This document shows, piece after piece, positions 26,283 through 34,850 of a stretch of DNA of 64,000 bases. Below the pieces are notes generated by a model that saw only the letters and a list, made by a program, of their open reading frames with translations, had not been told where the DNA came from and searched no databases. This DNA is from Modicisalibacter muralis. GTDB lineage: Bacteria > Pseudomonadota > Gammaproteobacteria > Pseudomonadales > Halomonadaceae. Position numbers and translations under genes: made by a program. Each line of letters begins with the position of its first letter. Positions within the stretch are counted from its first letter, which is position 1. The stretch spans positions 62,001 through 126,000 of the forward strand of contig NZ_FNGI01000004.1 of assembly GCF_900102945.1 (NCBI RefSeq), written 5' to 3'.

Positions 26283-26783
26283 GTGTCCGCGACAGACTGC
26301 CCGAGACCTTCATTGCTGCGCCGGCAACGACTGATAGCTCTGCTGTTGCTGGCGCTACTCGCCGGCTGCGCCGGGCCCGAGCTGCGCACCCAAAACGGTC
26401 TCGGTCAGGCCGGGCTGTCCATCGAACGCGCGCTGATTCTCTCCAGCGCCAAACAGGCGCTGGGCACACCGTACCGTTACGGCGGCGAGACACTACGCGG
26501 AGTGGATTGCTCGGGATTGGTGCAGATGGCCTACGCGGCCGCCGGTATCGGGCTGCCGCGCACCGCCGACCGGCAGTTCTCGCGCCTGCCCGAGCGCGAC
26601 GTGGCGCGCCCCGGCGATCTGCTGTTCTTCGGCTCGGGCTCGACGGCCACGCATGTCGGGATTTATCTCGGCGACCGGCGAATGATTCACGCACCGGGCC
26701 GCGGCCGACGGGTGAGCATCACCTCGCTGGATATCGACTACTGGCACGAGCATTTCCTCGGTGCCGCCGGGCCGGCGCCCTGA
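26283..26783 (+). CDS. NlpC/P60 family lipoprotein, probable peptidoglycan endopeptidase
   Basis: A 166-residue predicted outer-membrane lipoprotein. Its N-terminal helix ends in the lipobox LLAGC with Cys29, and the NlpC/P60 papain-like domain has catalytic Cys76 (RGVDCSGLVQ), His124 (TATHVGIYLG) and a third polar residue at His136 (MIHAPG). The family cleaves the D-Glu-gamma-mDAP bond of wall peptides, like E. coli Spr/MepS. The start is GTG at 26283. It lies 8 nt after the RHH gene, so they are likely co-transcribed. Confidence 0.9.
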   Translation: MSATDCPRPSLLRRQRLIALLLLALLAGCAGPELRTQNGLGQAGLSIERALILSSAKQALGTPYRYGGETLRGVDCSGLVQMAYAAAGIGLPRTADRQFSRLPERDVARPGDLLFFGSGSTATHVGIYLGDRRMIHAPGRGRRVSITSLDIDYWHEHFLGAAGPAP

Positions 26784-26898
26784 ACGCCAAACCGCCTTGC
26801 ATTGTCAGGTGACTATCGCAGCCATTGAGAGACATTACCTCCGTGGCGGAGCAGATGTCCTATGCTTTGAATGCACTTGAAATTTGAGGAGAAGGACC

Positions 26899-27456
26899 TT
26901 GGCAAACCAACCCTTTCTGACCGATATTCAGACCATTCGCGAACGCGCCCGCCAGCACATCGAAAACGGTGCGGTAACCGAGGGCTATCGTGCCGACCGC
27001 GAGCGGGTCATCGATATTCTCAACGAGGCGCTGGCCACCGAGATCGTCTGCGTGTTGCGCTACAAGCGCCATTACTACATGGCCGATGGGCTCAGCGCCA
27101 ATATCGCCGCCAATGAGTTTCTCGAACATGCCCAGCAGGAACAGCAACACGCCGACTGGCTCGCCGAGCGCATCGTGCAACTGGGCGGCGCGCCCAACTT
27201 CTCGCCCGAGGGCATCCTGACGCGCTCGCATTCCGAGTACGTCGAAGGCGACACGCTCAAGGAAATGATCAAGGAAGACCTGGTAGCCGAGCGCATCGCC
27301 ATCGACAGCTATCGCGAGATCGTCGCCTACCTCGGCGATCAGGACCCGACCTCGCGGCGCATCATGGAGGACATTCTCGCCCAGGAGGAAGAGCATGCCG
27401 ACGACATGGCGGGGCTACTCGAGGGGCTACAACGGCAACACCAGAGCAACGCCTGA
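26899..27456 (+). CDS. Ferritin-like/bacterioferritin-type protein
   Basis: This 185-residue four-helix ferritin-like protein was assigned the start TTG at 26899 (MANQPFLTDIQTIR), with AGGAGAAGG placed well upstream, in preference to the longer reading at 26884. Diiron ligands are visible as Glu in LATEIVCVLRYKRHYY, E-x2-H in FLEHAQQEQQHADWL, Glu in LVAERIAIDSY and E-x2-H in AQEEEHADDM. It may store iron or act as a Dps-like protectant. A 1-Cys peroxiredoxin follows, fitting oxidative stress defence. The haem-ligand Met of true bacterioferritin could not be placed with confidence. Confidence 0.87.
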   Translation: MANQPFLTDIQTIRERARQHIENGAVTEGYRADRERVIDILNEALATEIVCVLRYKRHYYMADGLSANIAANEFLEHAQQEQQHADWLAERIVQLGGAPNFSPEGILTRSHSEYVEGDTLKEMIKEDLVAERIAIDSYREIVAYLGDQDPTSRRIMEDILAQEEEHADDMAGLLEGLQRQHQSNA

Positions 27457-27587
27457 AGCGGATGGCTAATAGCGCTTGTGCATTTGCTTATCCGAAGGCG
27501 TTGTTTCCCTTTGCCTATGTCCCAATGTCATGATCGAGAGCGCGTTTCAAGCGACCAGACGGATTCACTCATACAAGGAGCACGAAT

Positions 27588-28226
27588 ATGTCTTTGCGAC
27601 TCGGCGACATCGCCCCAGACTTCACCCAGGACAGCACCGACGGCCCGATCAATTTTCATGAGTGGGCCGGCGACAACTGGATCATTCTGTTCTCGCACCC
27701 CAAGGATTTCACCCCGGTATGCACCACCGAACTGGGGGAGGTGTCACGCCTGAAACCCGAGTTCGAAAAGCGTAACGCCAAGGCCATCGGCCTGTCGGTT
27801 GACCCGGTTGACGATCACCGCGCCTGGGCCGGCGACATTCAGGAAACCCAGGGCCACGGGCTGAATTTCCCGTTGTTGGCCGATGGCGATCGCAAGGTCA
27901 GCGATCTTTACGACATGATTCACCCCAACGCCAACGACTCGCTGACGGTGCGTTCGGTGTTCATTATCGACCCCAACAAGAAGATCCGCTTGACCATCAC
28001 CTACCCGGCCAGCACTGGGCGCAACTTCCCCGAGATTCTGCGCGTGATCGACAGCCTGCAACTCACCGACGATTACAAGGTGGCCACCCCGGTGAACTGG
28101 ACCGATGGCGGCGATTGCATCATCGTGCCCGCGGTTACCAACGAGCAGGCCAAGGAAATGTTCCCCGGCGGCTGGGACGAGAAGAAGCCCTACCTGCGCA
28201 TGGTCAAGCAGCCGAACAAGCCCTAA
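27588..28226 (+). CDS. 1-Cys peroxiredoxin (Prx6 family)
   Basis: Reduces hydrogen peroxide and organic peroxides in the cytoplasm. The 212 residues have the peroxidatic Cys45 in the Prx6 motif FTPVCTTELG, with Arg in LTVRSVFIIDPNKKIR. The long C-terminal extension (about 165-212, VNWTDGGDCIIVPAV...GGWDEKKPYLRMVKQP) is characteristic of this subfamily. A second Cys in GDCIIVP is also typical and is not a resolving pair as in 2-Cys enzymes. AAGGAG precedes the ATG. A strong terminator follows. Confidence 0.96.
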   Translation: MSLRLGDIAPDFTQDSTDGPINFHEWAGDNWIILFSHPKDFTPVCTTELGEVSRLKPEFEKRNAKAIGLSVDPVDDHRAWAGDIQETQGHGLNFPLLADGDRKVSDLYDMIHPNANDSLTVRSVFIIDPNKKIRLTITYPASTGRNFPEILRVIDSLQLTDDYKVATPVNWTDGGDCIIVPAVTNEQAKEMFPGGWDEKKPYLRMVKQPNKP

Positions 28227-28253
28227 TAGCGGCGTGCCAGCCTGAATAGAAAT

Positions 28254-28287
28254 CGCCGCTGCGTGGCAATCACGCAGCGGCGTTTTT
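28254..28287 (+). terminator. Terminator of the peroxiredoxin gene
   Basis: The twelve-base perfect stem CGCCGCTGCGTG/CACGCAGCGGCG with a five-base loop is followed by TTTTT. It may also stop the convergent gene ending at 28299. Confidence 0.93.
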
Positions 28288-28298
28288 GCGAATCATCG

Positions 28299-29174
28299 TC
28301 ACGTCGTGGGGCGCGCCTTGATCGCGACCCTGCGCTCATGCACGGCGATCAATATGCCGCTGCCGATGATCACCCCGGTGCCGACATACACCCACAGGTC
28401 GGGCATCTCGCCCCAGAACCACCAGCCCAGCAGCACCGCCCAGACCATCGCCGTGTAATCGAACGGCGCGGCCAGCGATGCCGGTGCATGCCTGAACGCC
28501 AGGGTGATGCAGGCCATGGCGACGACACCCAAAATGCCGGCACCAACGAAGCCAAGCCAATGCACCGATTGTGGCGGGCGCCAGTAAAGTGGCAACAGCA
28601 ACGCGCTGACGATCAGCGGTACCAGTGTGACGTAAAACACCATCGCCCACAGGCGCTCCTTGCCGCCGTAACGTCGTGCGGTAATCATCAGCAGTGCATA
28701 GCAAACCGCCGCGCCGACCACCACTAGCGCGCCGAGCTGAAACCCCGCGGCACCGGGGCGCACCACGATCAGCACGCCGACAAACCCCGCCAGCGAGGCG
28801 ATGAACGGCAGCCGCTCGACCCGCTCGCTAAGCAGCGGGCCTGAAAGCAACGTAACGAACAGCGGCGCGGCGAAAGCGATAGCGGTGGTTTCCGCCAACG
28901 GCAATAGCGTCAACCCAATCACGAAGCAGAACATCGTGCCAGTGGCGATCAAGCCACGAATCAGATGCACGCCGGGGCGACGCGTCGCCAGCGTGCGCAG
29001 GCCGCCATTGAAGTACGCAATCGTCGCCACGAGCGGCAACGCCACCAGCGTGCGAAAGAAGATGATCTGCACCGGCGCGTAGCTTCCCCCCAGCCATTTG
29101 GCCAACGCATCGCCGAGGGCCAGACACAGCACCCCGAGGCACATGTATGCGATACCAACCAACGACGATGACAT
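28299..29174 (-). CDS. DMT superfamily (EamA) transporter
   Basis: This 291-residue membrane protein has ten predicted helices in two EamA repeats. The first covers MSSSLVGIAYMCLGVLCLALGDALAKWLGG to about residue 135; the second begins GFQLGALVVVGAAVCYALLMITARR. The family exports or exchanges small metabolites, often amino acids or nucleotides, and the substrate cannot be told from sequence. ATG at 29174 has GGAGGGGG upstream. It is followed by the convergent peroxiredoxin terminator. Confidence 0.9.
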   Translation of the reverse strand: MSSSLVGIAYMCLGVLCLALGDALAKWLGGSYAPVQIIFFRTLVALPLVATIAYFNGGLRTLATRRPGVHLIRGLIATGTMFCFVIGLTLLPLAETTAIAFAAPLFVTLLSGPLLSERVERLPFIASLAGFVGVLIVVRPGAAGFQLGALVVVGAAVCYALLMITARRYGGKERLWAMVFYVTLVPLIVSALLLPLYWRPPQSVHWLGFVGAGILGVVAMACITLAFRHAPASLAAPFDYTAMVWAVLLGWWFWGEMPDLWVYVGTGVIIGSGILIAVHERRVAIKARPTT

Positions 29175-29208
29175 GCCCCCTCCACTGGCCCGATGACGAA
29201 GACGCAAA

Positions 29209-29232
29209 GAGGGGCGCCAACTGGCGCCCCTC
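29209..29232 (-). terminator. Probable terminator of the GlxA-type regulator gene
   Basis: The eleven-base perfect stem GAGGGGCGCCA/TGGCGCCCCTC with a two-base gap is followed on the minus strand by only TTT. It lies 66 nt past the stop of the regulator gene at 29298. Confidence 0.6.
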
Positions 29233-29266
29233 ATCGAGCATAGCCGATCGCCGACAGGCGGTCATC
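29222..29266. repeat. Dispersed intergenic repeat, copy A
   Basis: A 45-bp segment is shared with 34851-34893. The two are identical over TGGCGCCCC and the 21-base core around GAGCATAGCCGATCGCCG, with only a 2-nt insertion and two substitutions across the whole length. Both copies lie just downstream of a leftward gene's stop codon. The segment includes a GATCGCC-type hairpin. Confidence 0.8.
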
Positions 29267-29297
29267 CGGCTAACGACACCCGACGCTACGTACTTCC

Positions 29298-30341
29298 CTA
29301 AGCGCTAGGTCGCTGGGCGCGTAGCGTCTCGCGGAATCGCCCCGGGGCGACGGCGAAGAACTCACGGAAGCAGCTACGAAAGTGCGAAATGCTGACAAAG
29401 CCGCTGGCGACGGCGATATCGGTAATCGAGCGGTTGGTCTGCAATAGCAGTTGCCGGGCGTGGGTCAGGCGCAGCTCCAGATAGTAGCGCGTCGGCGTCG
29501 CATTGACATGCCGACAGAACAGGCGCTCGAGCTGGCGTCGGGAGATCTGTGCGCACTGCGCTATCTCGGTTACCGCCAATGGCTCCTCGATATTGTTGCG
29601 CATCAGTTCCAACGCCAGCTTCAAGGGCTGCGGCAAGGTGGGATCGCGGTCGAGGGCGACTACCGAGACATCCATGACCTCCTGCATCTTGTCGCAGCCA
29701 AGTACTTCCTCGATCGCGCTGACGAACTGTGCGCCGCACCCGCGTCCGATCGCCTCCAGCATCATGTTCAGCGAGCTGTTCGCCCCGGCGCAGCTGAACC
29801 GGTTGCGATCCAGTACGTGCGAGTAACGCGACAGTTTCACCCCCGGGAACAGCTCCTGCATCATGGAGCGCCCGTCGGGATGAAACGCGCAGTCGTAGCC
29901 ATCCAGCAGCCCGGCCTCGGCCAGGAAGTAGGCACCGTTCCATAACCCGCCCAGCATCGCACCGGCTGCGACACCCCGCAGCTTGCTGCGCAGCAACCGG
30001 TCGGGATGCAGCGCCACCCGGTAACCGCCGCACACGATCAGAATGTCCTGCTCGCGCTCCTCCAGTTCGTCGAGCCGGCAGTCCGTCGAGATGGCGATAC
30101 CCAGATCGCTGACCATCATCTCGCCTGCTCCACCGACCACCAGCACCTCGTACAGCGGCGCATGACTCATCAGGTTGGCGGTCACCAGGGCATCCACCGC
30201 GCCGGTGAAGGCCATCATCGAGAAATGCTCGCGCAGCACGAACGCCACCCGTTGGGGTGGCGTTGCCGGTACCTGGCGCGGATCCCGGTCGAGGTGTGCC
30301 ATATTCTTGTTCTTCAACAAACTCTCGAAGGACGTTCTCAT
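29298..30341 (-). CDS. GlxA family AraC-type transcriptional regulator
   Basis: This 347-residue regulator has an N-terminal DJ-1/PfpI-like domain (about 30-210, VAFVLREHFSMMAFTGAVDALVTANLM, VCGGYRVALHP). A C-terminal AraC double helix-turn-helix follows (about 250-340, LAVTEIAQCAQISRRQLERLF and SITDIAVASGFVSISHFRSCFREFF). This architecture is that of GbdR/CdhR/SouR-like regulators of betaine, carnitine and sarcosine use. It faces the same way as the symporter gene upstream (46 nt away) and may control the creatine module. The start at 30341 is a best guess; 30302 and 30386 are alternatives. Confidence 0.9.
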   Translation of the reverse strand: MRTSFESLLKNKNMAHLDRDPRQVPATPPQRVAFVLREHFSMMAFTGAVDALVTANLMSHAPLYEVLVVGGAGEMMVSDLGIAISTDCRLDELEEREQDILIVCGGYRVALHPDRLLRSKLRGVAAGAMLGGLWNGAYFLAEAGLLDGYDCAFHPDGRSMMQELFPGVKLSRYSHVLDRNRFSCAGANSSLNMMLEAIGRGCGAQFVSAIEEVLGCDKMQEVMDVSVVALDRDPTLPQPLKLALELMRNNIEEPLAVTEIAQCAQISRRQLERLFCRHVNATPTRYYLELRLTHARQLLLQTNRSITDIAVASGFVSISHFRSCFREFFAVAPGRFRETLRAQRPSA

Positions 30342-30387
30342 TTTCGTCACCCGTGTGCGATCCAAGCCCAGATAGCCGGCAGGCATG

Positions 30388-31842
30388 TCACACCGGGGAT
30401 TTGCTCCCCACCTGACGCGGCGTCAGGCAGGACACGCCGATATAGCAGATAGACGATACCACGCAGCCGGTCAGCGGTCCCACCAGCCAGCCGACATCGG
30501 CAAACAGCATCATATAACCGCAGGTAACGAAGCCTATCAGCATGGCACTGAGCGCACCCCAGGCCGAGCCCTGCCAGAAGGTGGAGATGAATACCGGGCC
30601 GATCATGCTGGCCAGCAGCGTGCCGGTACCGAGGATGCCCAGCCACGAGAGCATGAACGGCGGCGCATAGAGCATCATCAGCAGCGCGACGATGCCGAGC
30701 ACGACCACCGCCGCGCGATTGACGAACAGCGCCGTGCCGGCACTGGTGGCCGACTGCTTGAACAGCGACAAACGCAGGTCGTGGGACGTCGCCGACGCCA
30801 CGGTGTGCAGCAGCGAGTTGGCGGTGGATTTCATGGCGAAGATGATGAACAGGGTGATGATGCCCTGCAGGGCGGGGTGCATGAAATGCTCGAGATACAT
30901 CGGCATGGCCTTGTCGGGGTCCGCCAGGTCGGGCATATGCATCCTGACATATATTCCGACGACCGGAATCAGGCTGAGCAGGGCGCCGAGGATCGCCACG
31001 TAGACACCCACCCTATGCAGCTTGACCTCTGGCTTCATCGCCAGGAAGCGGATCGCCATGTAGGGAAGCACTGCGGCGAACAGGAAGGCATAGGGCAGCA
31101 CCAGGAACACCGAACCGGGATGCTCGCCATAGGGCGCGCCGGTGGTGGGGTTCAAAAGCTCGGGATCGATGGCATTGAGTGCCGCCTGCCACTCGCCGAG
31201 GTTCACGCTGGTCAGCATCTGCACGATGATGATCACGGCGGCGAGCGCCATGCCACAGACCATCACCGTGTCGGTCCAGGCCACCGCGGCCAGTCCGCCG
31301 AGCATGGTGTAGATGATGATGACACCGACCATCAGGAAGGCGCTCTGATTGAGCTCGATGCCCAGCCAACTGGCGCCGAGCAACCCGACGGCCTTGATCT
31401 GGCTGGTCAGGAAGACCAGCAGCAGGACGATGGTGATGAACGCCGCCACGCCCTGTACGACCCGCCCCATGCCACCGCCGCCATGACTCTGGGCGATGTA
31501 TTCGGGGATGGTATTGCTGCCCATGTCGATGGCCTTGCGCTGCAGGAAGCGGGCGAAGTACAACACGGCTATCATCATCGCAGGGGCGAAGAAGAAGTTA
31601 CCCAGCACCTCGATCGCGCCGAACTGGTAAGCGACGCCGGGCGAGCCCATGAATCCCCAGCCGCTGAAGCCGGTGGCCACGATGGTGCCCGCGCCAACGA
31701 AGGCGCCGAGCGACCTTCCGGCGACCAGGAAACCGCCTTCGTCGTCCTTCTGCATGGTTTTCGAAGACAGGTAGCCCAGATAAATCAGCAGGCCAAACGT
31801 CAATAGCAGCAGGCCCCAATTGAATAGCGTATATGCATCCAT
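30388..31842 (-). CDS. Sodium:solute symporter (SSS family), putative creatine or related uptake
   Basis: A 484-residue integral membrane transporter with about 13 helices. The SSS core is visible as GRSLGAFVGAGTIVATGFSGWGFMG, SNTIPEYIAQ (in place of the usual R-x-x-x-PE), and VAWTDTVMVCGMALAAVIIIVQ (the Q-A-W-TD motif is the sodium-symporter signature). The leftward gene starts 260 nt from the divergent LysR start at 32102, with creatinase beyond it, suggesting uptake of creatine or a similar compound. That substrate is inferred from context only. The family otherwise carries proline, pantothenate, acetate and sugars. A broken mini-ORF precedes it. Confidence 0.9.
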   Translation of the reverse strand: MDAYTLFNWGLLLLTFGLLIYLGYLSSKTMQKDDEGGFLVAGRSLGAFVGAGTIVATGFSGWGFMGSPGVAYQFGAIEVLGNFFFAPAMMIAVLYFARFLQRKAIDMGSNTIPEYIAQSHGGGGMGRVVQGVAAFITIVLLLVFLTSQIKAVGLLGASWLGIELNQSAFLMVGVIIIYTMLGGLAAVAWTDTVMVCGMALAAVIIIVQMLTSVNLGEWQAALNAIDPELLNPTTGAPYGEHPGSVFLVLPYAFLFAAVLPYMAIRFLAMKPEVKLHRVGVYVAILGALLSLIPVVGIYVRMHMPDLADPDKAMPMYLEHFMHPALQGIITLFIIFAMKSTANSLLHTVASATSHDLRLSLFKQSATSAGTALFVNRAAVVVLGIVALLMMLYAPPFMLSWLGILGTGTLLASMIGPVFISTFWQGSAWGALSAMLIGFVTCGYMMLFADVGWLVGPLTGCVVSSICYIGVSCLTPRQVGSKSPV

Positions 31843-31848
31843 GACGAT

Positions 31849-31957
31849 TTACCCTTTTTGTTTGCGCTTGAGTTCTCGATGCAGATACACCGCCCCGGAA
31901 TGCAACAGCATATAGCCTGTTAAAAGCAGGAACGTGGTTAATACCCAGGAATCCATA
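31849..31957 (-). pseudogene. Possible frameshifted 35-residue membrane peptide gene ahead of the symporter
   Basis: From ATG at 31957 the frame reads MDSWVLTTFLLL, and after one surplus base near 31919-31922 (GTTTAAAAG) another frame continues TGYMLLHSGAVYLHRELKRKQKG and stops 6 nt before the symporter ATG. Joined, these make one transmembrane helix with a basic tail, the design of short accessory peptides found next to many SSS symporters. As written the frame is broken. It could be a true one-base insertion, a sequencing error, or chance. Confidence 0.4.
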
Positions 31958-32101
31958 GCCCTAACCTCTTGTTATTGATCTGGCTGACAGTCGAAAGCGC
32001 AATGCTTGCCCGGCGCCTTTATTTCAAGGTATTTTACGCGCCAGCTCGCGGCCAATTTGAAAAACAAATGCGCACATCATAGGCGCCAATATGAGGCCTT
32101 C

Positions 32102-32977
32102 ATGAAGAATATTCCTACCGACCTGCTCCGAACATTCGTTACCATAAAGGATCTGGGTGGTTTCACCAGCGCCGGAGAGTTGCTGGGCCGGTCTCAGCCA
32201 GCCATTAGCCTACAAATAAAAAAACTCGAGGAAACATTGGGCACCAAACTGTTTCTTCGCGGTACCAGCCTCGCCCTGACGGCCGACGGTGAGTATCTAT
32301 ACGCCTCGGCCAAGAAAATGCTCGAAATCAATGACGAAATCGTCAACAAGATCAGGGGCGAAAATATTTCCGGGAAAGTCCGTCTCGGCATTCCCAATGA
32401 TTTCGAATTGGCGTTTCTTCCCAGAGTCTTGAGAAGCTTTTCCAAGACTTATCCGAATATTTCCGTAGAGGTGGACTGCGAGATAAGCAAAGTCATTCAG
32501 CAGCGATATCATAAGAACTTTTACGATATCGTTCTCGTCATGGAGGCGATCAACGCAAACGAGGAGAGAGATAACCGCGATTACCGCATTGAGCAATTGG
32601 AGTGGGTCATGGCCCACGACTACACACCCTCGCGGAACGAGGTCGTTCCCTTGATCGCTTATCCGCAAGGATGCATCTACCGCAGTATCACGGAAGAGTT
32701 ACTGACATCGCATGGCATAGGCTACAAGGCAGTCTATACCAGCCCCAGCCTTCTGGGGCTGCTGTCCGCCGTGGAGGCCGGGCTAGGCATTACCGTCATG
32801 GCCCATTCGACCGTACCCAGCAAGATGAAGTGCGCGATGACAACGGCCGCGCTCCCGCCCCTTGGCCAGGTATGCATCGGGCTGTACTACAAGCAGGAAG
32901 CGCTAGGCACCGCCGCACAGCGAGTGCTCGACTTTCTGCGCGCGGGCATCGCCAATCTGGAGAAGAGCGAGCTGTAA
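32102..32977 (+). CDS. LysR family transcriptional regulator
   Basis: This 291-residue LTTR has a winged helix-turn-helix at residues 1-62 (TDLLRTFVTIKDLGGFTSAGELLGRSQPAISLQIKKLEETLGTKLF) and a periplasmic-binding-like effector domain from about 90 on. ATG at 32102 gives the canonical spacing, and a 32-residue longer form was rejected. It is divergent from the symporter gene and convergent with creatinase, so it may regulate creatine use. Its base composition looks less G+C-rich than its neighbours (many AAA, AAT, GAA codons), hinting at separate acquisition; this was not measured. Confidence 0.93.
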   Translation: MKNIPTDLLRTFVTIKDLGGFTSAGELLGRSQPAISLQIKKLEETLGTKLFLRGTSLALTADGEYLYASAKKMLEINDEIVNKIRGENISGKVRLGIPNDFELAFLPRVLRSFSKTYPNISVEVDCEISKVIQQRYHKNFYDIVLVMEAINANEERDNRDYRIEQLEWVMAHDYTPSRNEVVPLIAYPQGCIYRSITEELLTSHGIGYKAVYTSPSLLGLLSAVEAGLGITVMAHSTVPSKMKCAMTTAALPPLGQVCIGLYYKQEALGTAAQRVLDFLRAGIANLEKSEL

Positions 32978-32980
32978 CGA

Positions 32981-33013
32981 AGCTATTGCCAGCCAGGTTG
33001 GCTGACAATAGCT
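32981..33013. terminator. Long inverted repeat between convergent genes
   Basis: The outer stem AGCTATTG/CAATAGCT encloses an inner stem CAGCCA/TGGCTG. It fills the 42-nt gap between the LysR stop and the creatinase stop and probably ends both transcripts. T-runs are weak. Confidence 0.6.
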
Positions 33014-33019
33014 AACGTT

Positions 33020-34228
33020 CTATTTGACGATATTGTGCTCCGGTCCGTACGGGAAGCCGGTGATATTGTCGGCTCCGCTGTCATGGACCACCAGGATATC
33101 GTGCTCGCGATAGCCACCCGCGCCGGGCAGGCCCTCGGGGATCATGATCATCGGCTCCATGGAGACCACCATGTTGGGCTCCAGCACCGTCTCGATATCC
33201 TCGCGCAGCTCGAGCCCCGCCTCGCGACCATAGTAGTGGCTCAGGGTGCCGAAGGAGTGGCCATAGCCGAAGGTGCGGTATTTCAGCAGATCGTGCCTGG
33301 CGAAGATCTCATTGAGCTCGGCGGCGATGTCGCAGCAGCGCACGCCCGGCTTGATCAGCTCCTGGCCGCGCCGGTGCACCTCGCAGTTGGCCTCCCACAG
33401 GCGCAGATGCTCGTCGGAAGCATGCTCGCAGAACAGCGTGCGCTCCAGTGCCGTGTAATAGCCGGAGATCATCGGAAATGTATTCAGGCTCAGGATATCT
33501 CCGGGTTGCACGCGCCGGCTGGTGACGGGGTTGTGCGCACCATCGGTATTGATGCCCGACTGGAACCATACCCAGGTGTCCATCAGTTCACTGTGGGGAT
33601 AGGTCTTGGCGATTTCGCGCACCATGGCCTGGGTACCGGCCAGCGCCACCTCGTACTCGGGCACGCCGGCCGCGATGGCATCGCGCACCGCGACGCCGCC
33701 GACATCGGCGATGCGCGCACCCTGGCGAATCAACGCGATCTCCTCGGCCGACTTGAGCATGCGCATGCGCATGGTCGGCGCGCCGACATCGACCAGCTCG
33801 ACATCACCCAGCGCCTGCTCGAGCTTGGCCCGGTTCTGCAATGTCAGATGGTCGAACTCCACACCGATGCGCTTCTTGCCCTCGCAAAGCTGCTTGAGCG
33901 CCTTGAAGAAGTTGTCCTGCTGCCAGTCGGTGTAGACGACATTGTCGCCGAGCCGATTGCGCCGATAGGGCTGGCCGCCGTCGATATTGGCGGTGACGGT
34001 GGTGAAGGCATCCTGAGTGACGACCAGGCCATAATCGCGACCGAACTTGCAGTAAACGAAATCGCTGAAATAGTTGATATTGTGATAGGAGGTGAAGATG
34101 ACGGCATCGACACTCTCCACGGCCATGTAGCTTCTCAGCTTATCCAGGCGGGCCTGCATTTCCCGATCGGAAAACGTCGGTGTCACTTTTTCCCCGTTGG
34201 GGATTTCGATGAGGGAGGGCAATTGCAT
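33020..34228 (-). CDS. Creatinase (creatine amidinohydrolase)
   Basis: Hydrolyses creatine to sarcosine and urea in the cytoplasm. It is a homodimer with the pita-bread fold shared with M24 peptidases but without metals. The 402-residue protein matches Pseudomonas creatinase closely in length and motifs: IFTSYHNINYFSDFVYC, ANIDGGQPYRR, WFQSGINTDGAHNPVTSR with catalytic His232 at exactly the enzyme's known position, and FGYGHSFGTLSHYYGREAGLELRED and MEPMIMIPEGLPGAGGYREHD. The start ATG at 34228 has AAGGAGA upstream. A small unknown gene sits 20 nt upstream in the same operon. No sarcosine oxidase or urease gene is in the window. Confidence 0.95.
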   Translation of the reverse strand: MQLPSLIEIPNGEKVTPTFSDREMQARLDKLRSYMAVESVDAVIFTSYHNINYFSDFVYCKFGRDYGLVVTQDAFTTVTANIDGGQPYRRNRLGDNVVYTDWQQDNFFKALKQLCEGKKRIGVEFDHLTLQNRAKLEQALGDVELVDVGAPTMRMRMLKSAEEIALIRQGARIADVGGVAVRDAIAAGVPEYEVALAGTQAMVREIAKTYPHSELMDTWVWFQSGINTDGAHNPVTSRRVQPGDILSLNTFPMISGYYTALERTLFCEHASDEHLRLWEANCEVHRRGQELIKPGVRCCDIAAELNEIFARHDLLKYRTFGYGHSFGTLSHYYGREAGLELREDIETVLEPNMVVSMEPMIMIPEGLPGAGGYREHDILVVHDSGADNITGFPYGPEHNIVK

Positions 34229-34248
34229 TCTTTTCTCCTTACTGTTTT

Positions 34249-34563
34249 TCAAGCAACGTTCAGCGTCGGCTTGGAACCTATCTTGATCGAGATTCCCGCG
34301 TTCGATTCCGCGGCGTTCTTGGCCGAAAACTCAAACAGCGACAAACCATGACGCGCTTCCAGGATTCTTATGACTCGCGTGATGTGGTAGAACTCTTCTT
34401 CCTTCACCAGCACTTCGAACCCCACCAGCCTGACGCCTGATAAGTTCGCCGCGTAAGAGGCTTCGACTCTCAGCGTCGAGCCGATATCGCGTTTTAACCC
34501 TCTTGGCATCATGCCGCCCAGGGCCGCTTTCTTGACGCGGAAGACCAATATCCAGGGTTTCAT
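34249..34563 (-). CDS. Hypothetical protein encoded upstream of creatinase (104 aa)
   Basis: I do not recognise this family. It is a small basic soluble protein, MKPWILVFRVKKAALGGMMPRG..., rich in Val/Leu strands with a C-terminal SAKNAAESNAGISIKIGSKP. It has no signal peptide, Cys cluster or membrane helix. Its ATG at 34563 follows a GGTGGAGATGGA patch, and the creatinase start lies 20 nt beyond its stop, so the two are surely one transcription unit. An accessory or regulatory part in creatine use is possible but unproved. Confidence 0.65.
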   Translation of the reverse strand: MKPWILVFRVKKAALGGMMPRGLKRDIGSTLRVEASYAANLSGVRLVGFEVLVKEEEFYHITRVIRILEARHGLSLFEFSAKNAAESNAGISIKIGSKPTLNVA

Positions 34564-34744
34564 TCCATCTCCACCGCCATCGGATATTCCCAACTATCGT
34601 CAGCGCTTCTTTCGGGCACAAATAACTAGTCCAAATGCGCTCATTTCTTCGGCTAATGGCTTTTTATTTCAACGGATTAAGCATAAAACGAGGAAGAAAA
34701 ATCACACGCTGGAGCGCTGCCCCAGGTAAAGAGAAAGGGTGCGG
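34564..34744. other. Upstream region of the creatinase operon
   Basis: A 181-bp A+T-rich leader and probable promoter region for the leftward creatinase transcript. No operator was recognised. The rest of the 328-bp gap up to 34891 holds the terminator at 34745-34776 and repeat copy B at 34851-34893. Confidence 0.5.
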
Positions 34745-34776
34745 AAAAAGAAAAGGCCCGCGATCGCTCGCGGGCC
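34745..34776 (-). terminator. Terminator of the lipoprotein gene
   Basis: On the minus strand the nine-base stem GGCCCGCGA/TCGCGGGCC (34776-34755, four-base loop) is followed by TTTTCTTTTT. It lies 116 nt past the stop at 34892. Confidence 0.85.
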
Positions 34777-34850
34777 TCGTCATGGTGTCTATCAGATTGT
34801 GGAAATCCAATGACACCGGGGATTTTCGGCAATTTCGGGGACCGCCGATC

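Noticed and set aside
31915-31930. Programmed -1 frameshift at a T-TTA-AAC heptamer in the small ORF before the symporter
   Set aside because: The heptamer is a known slippery type, but a -1 slip leads into the wrong frame; the peptide-like continuation is in the +1 frame. An indel is the simpler explanation.
33035-34351. 438-codon ORF antisense to creatinase
   Set aside because: The creatinase frame is unambiguous, and the antisense reading shows no domain and crosses the operon start.
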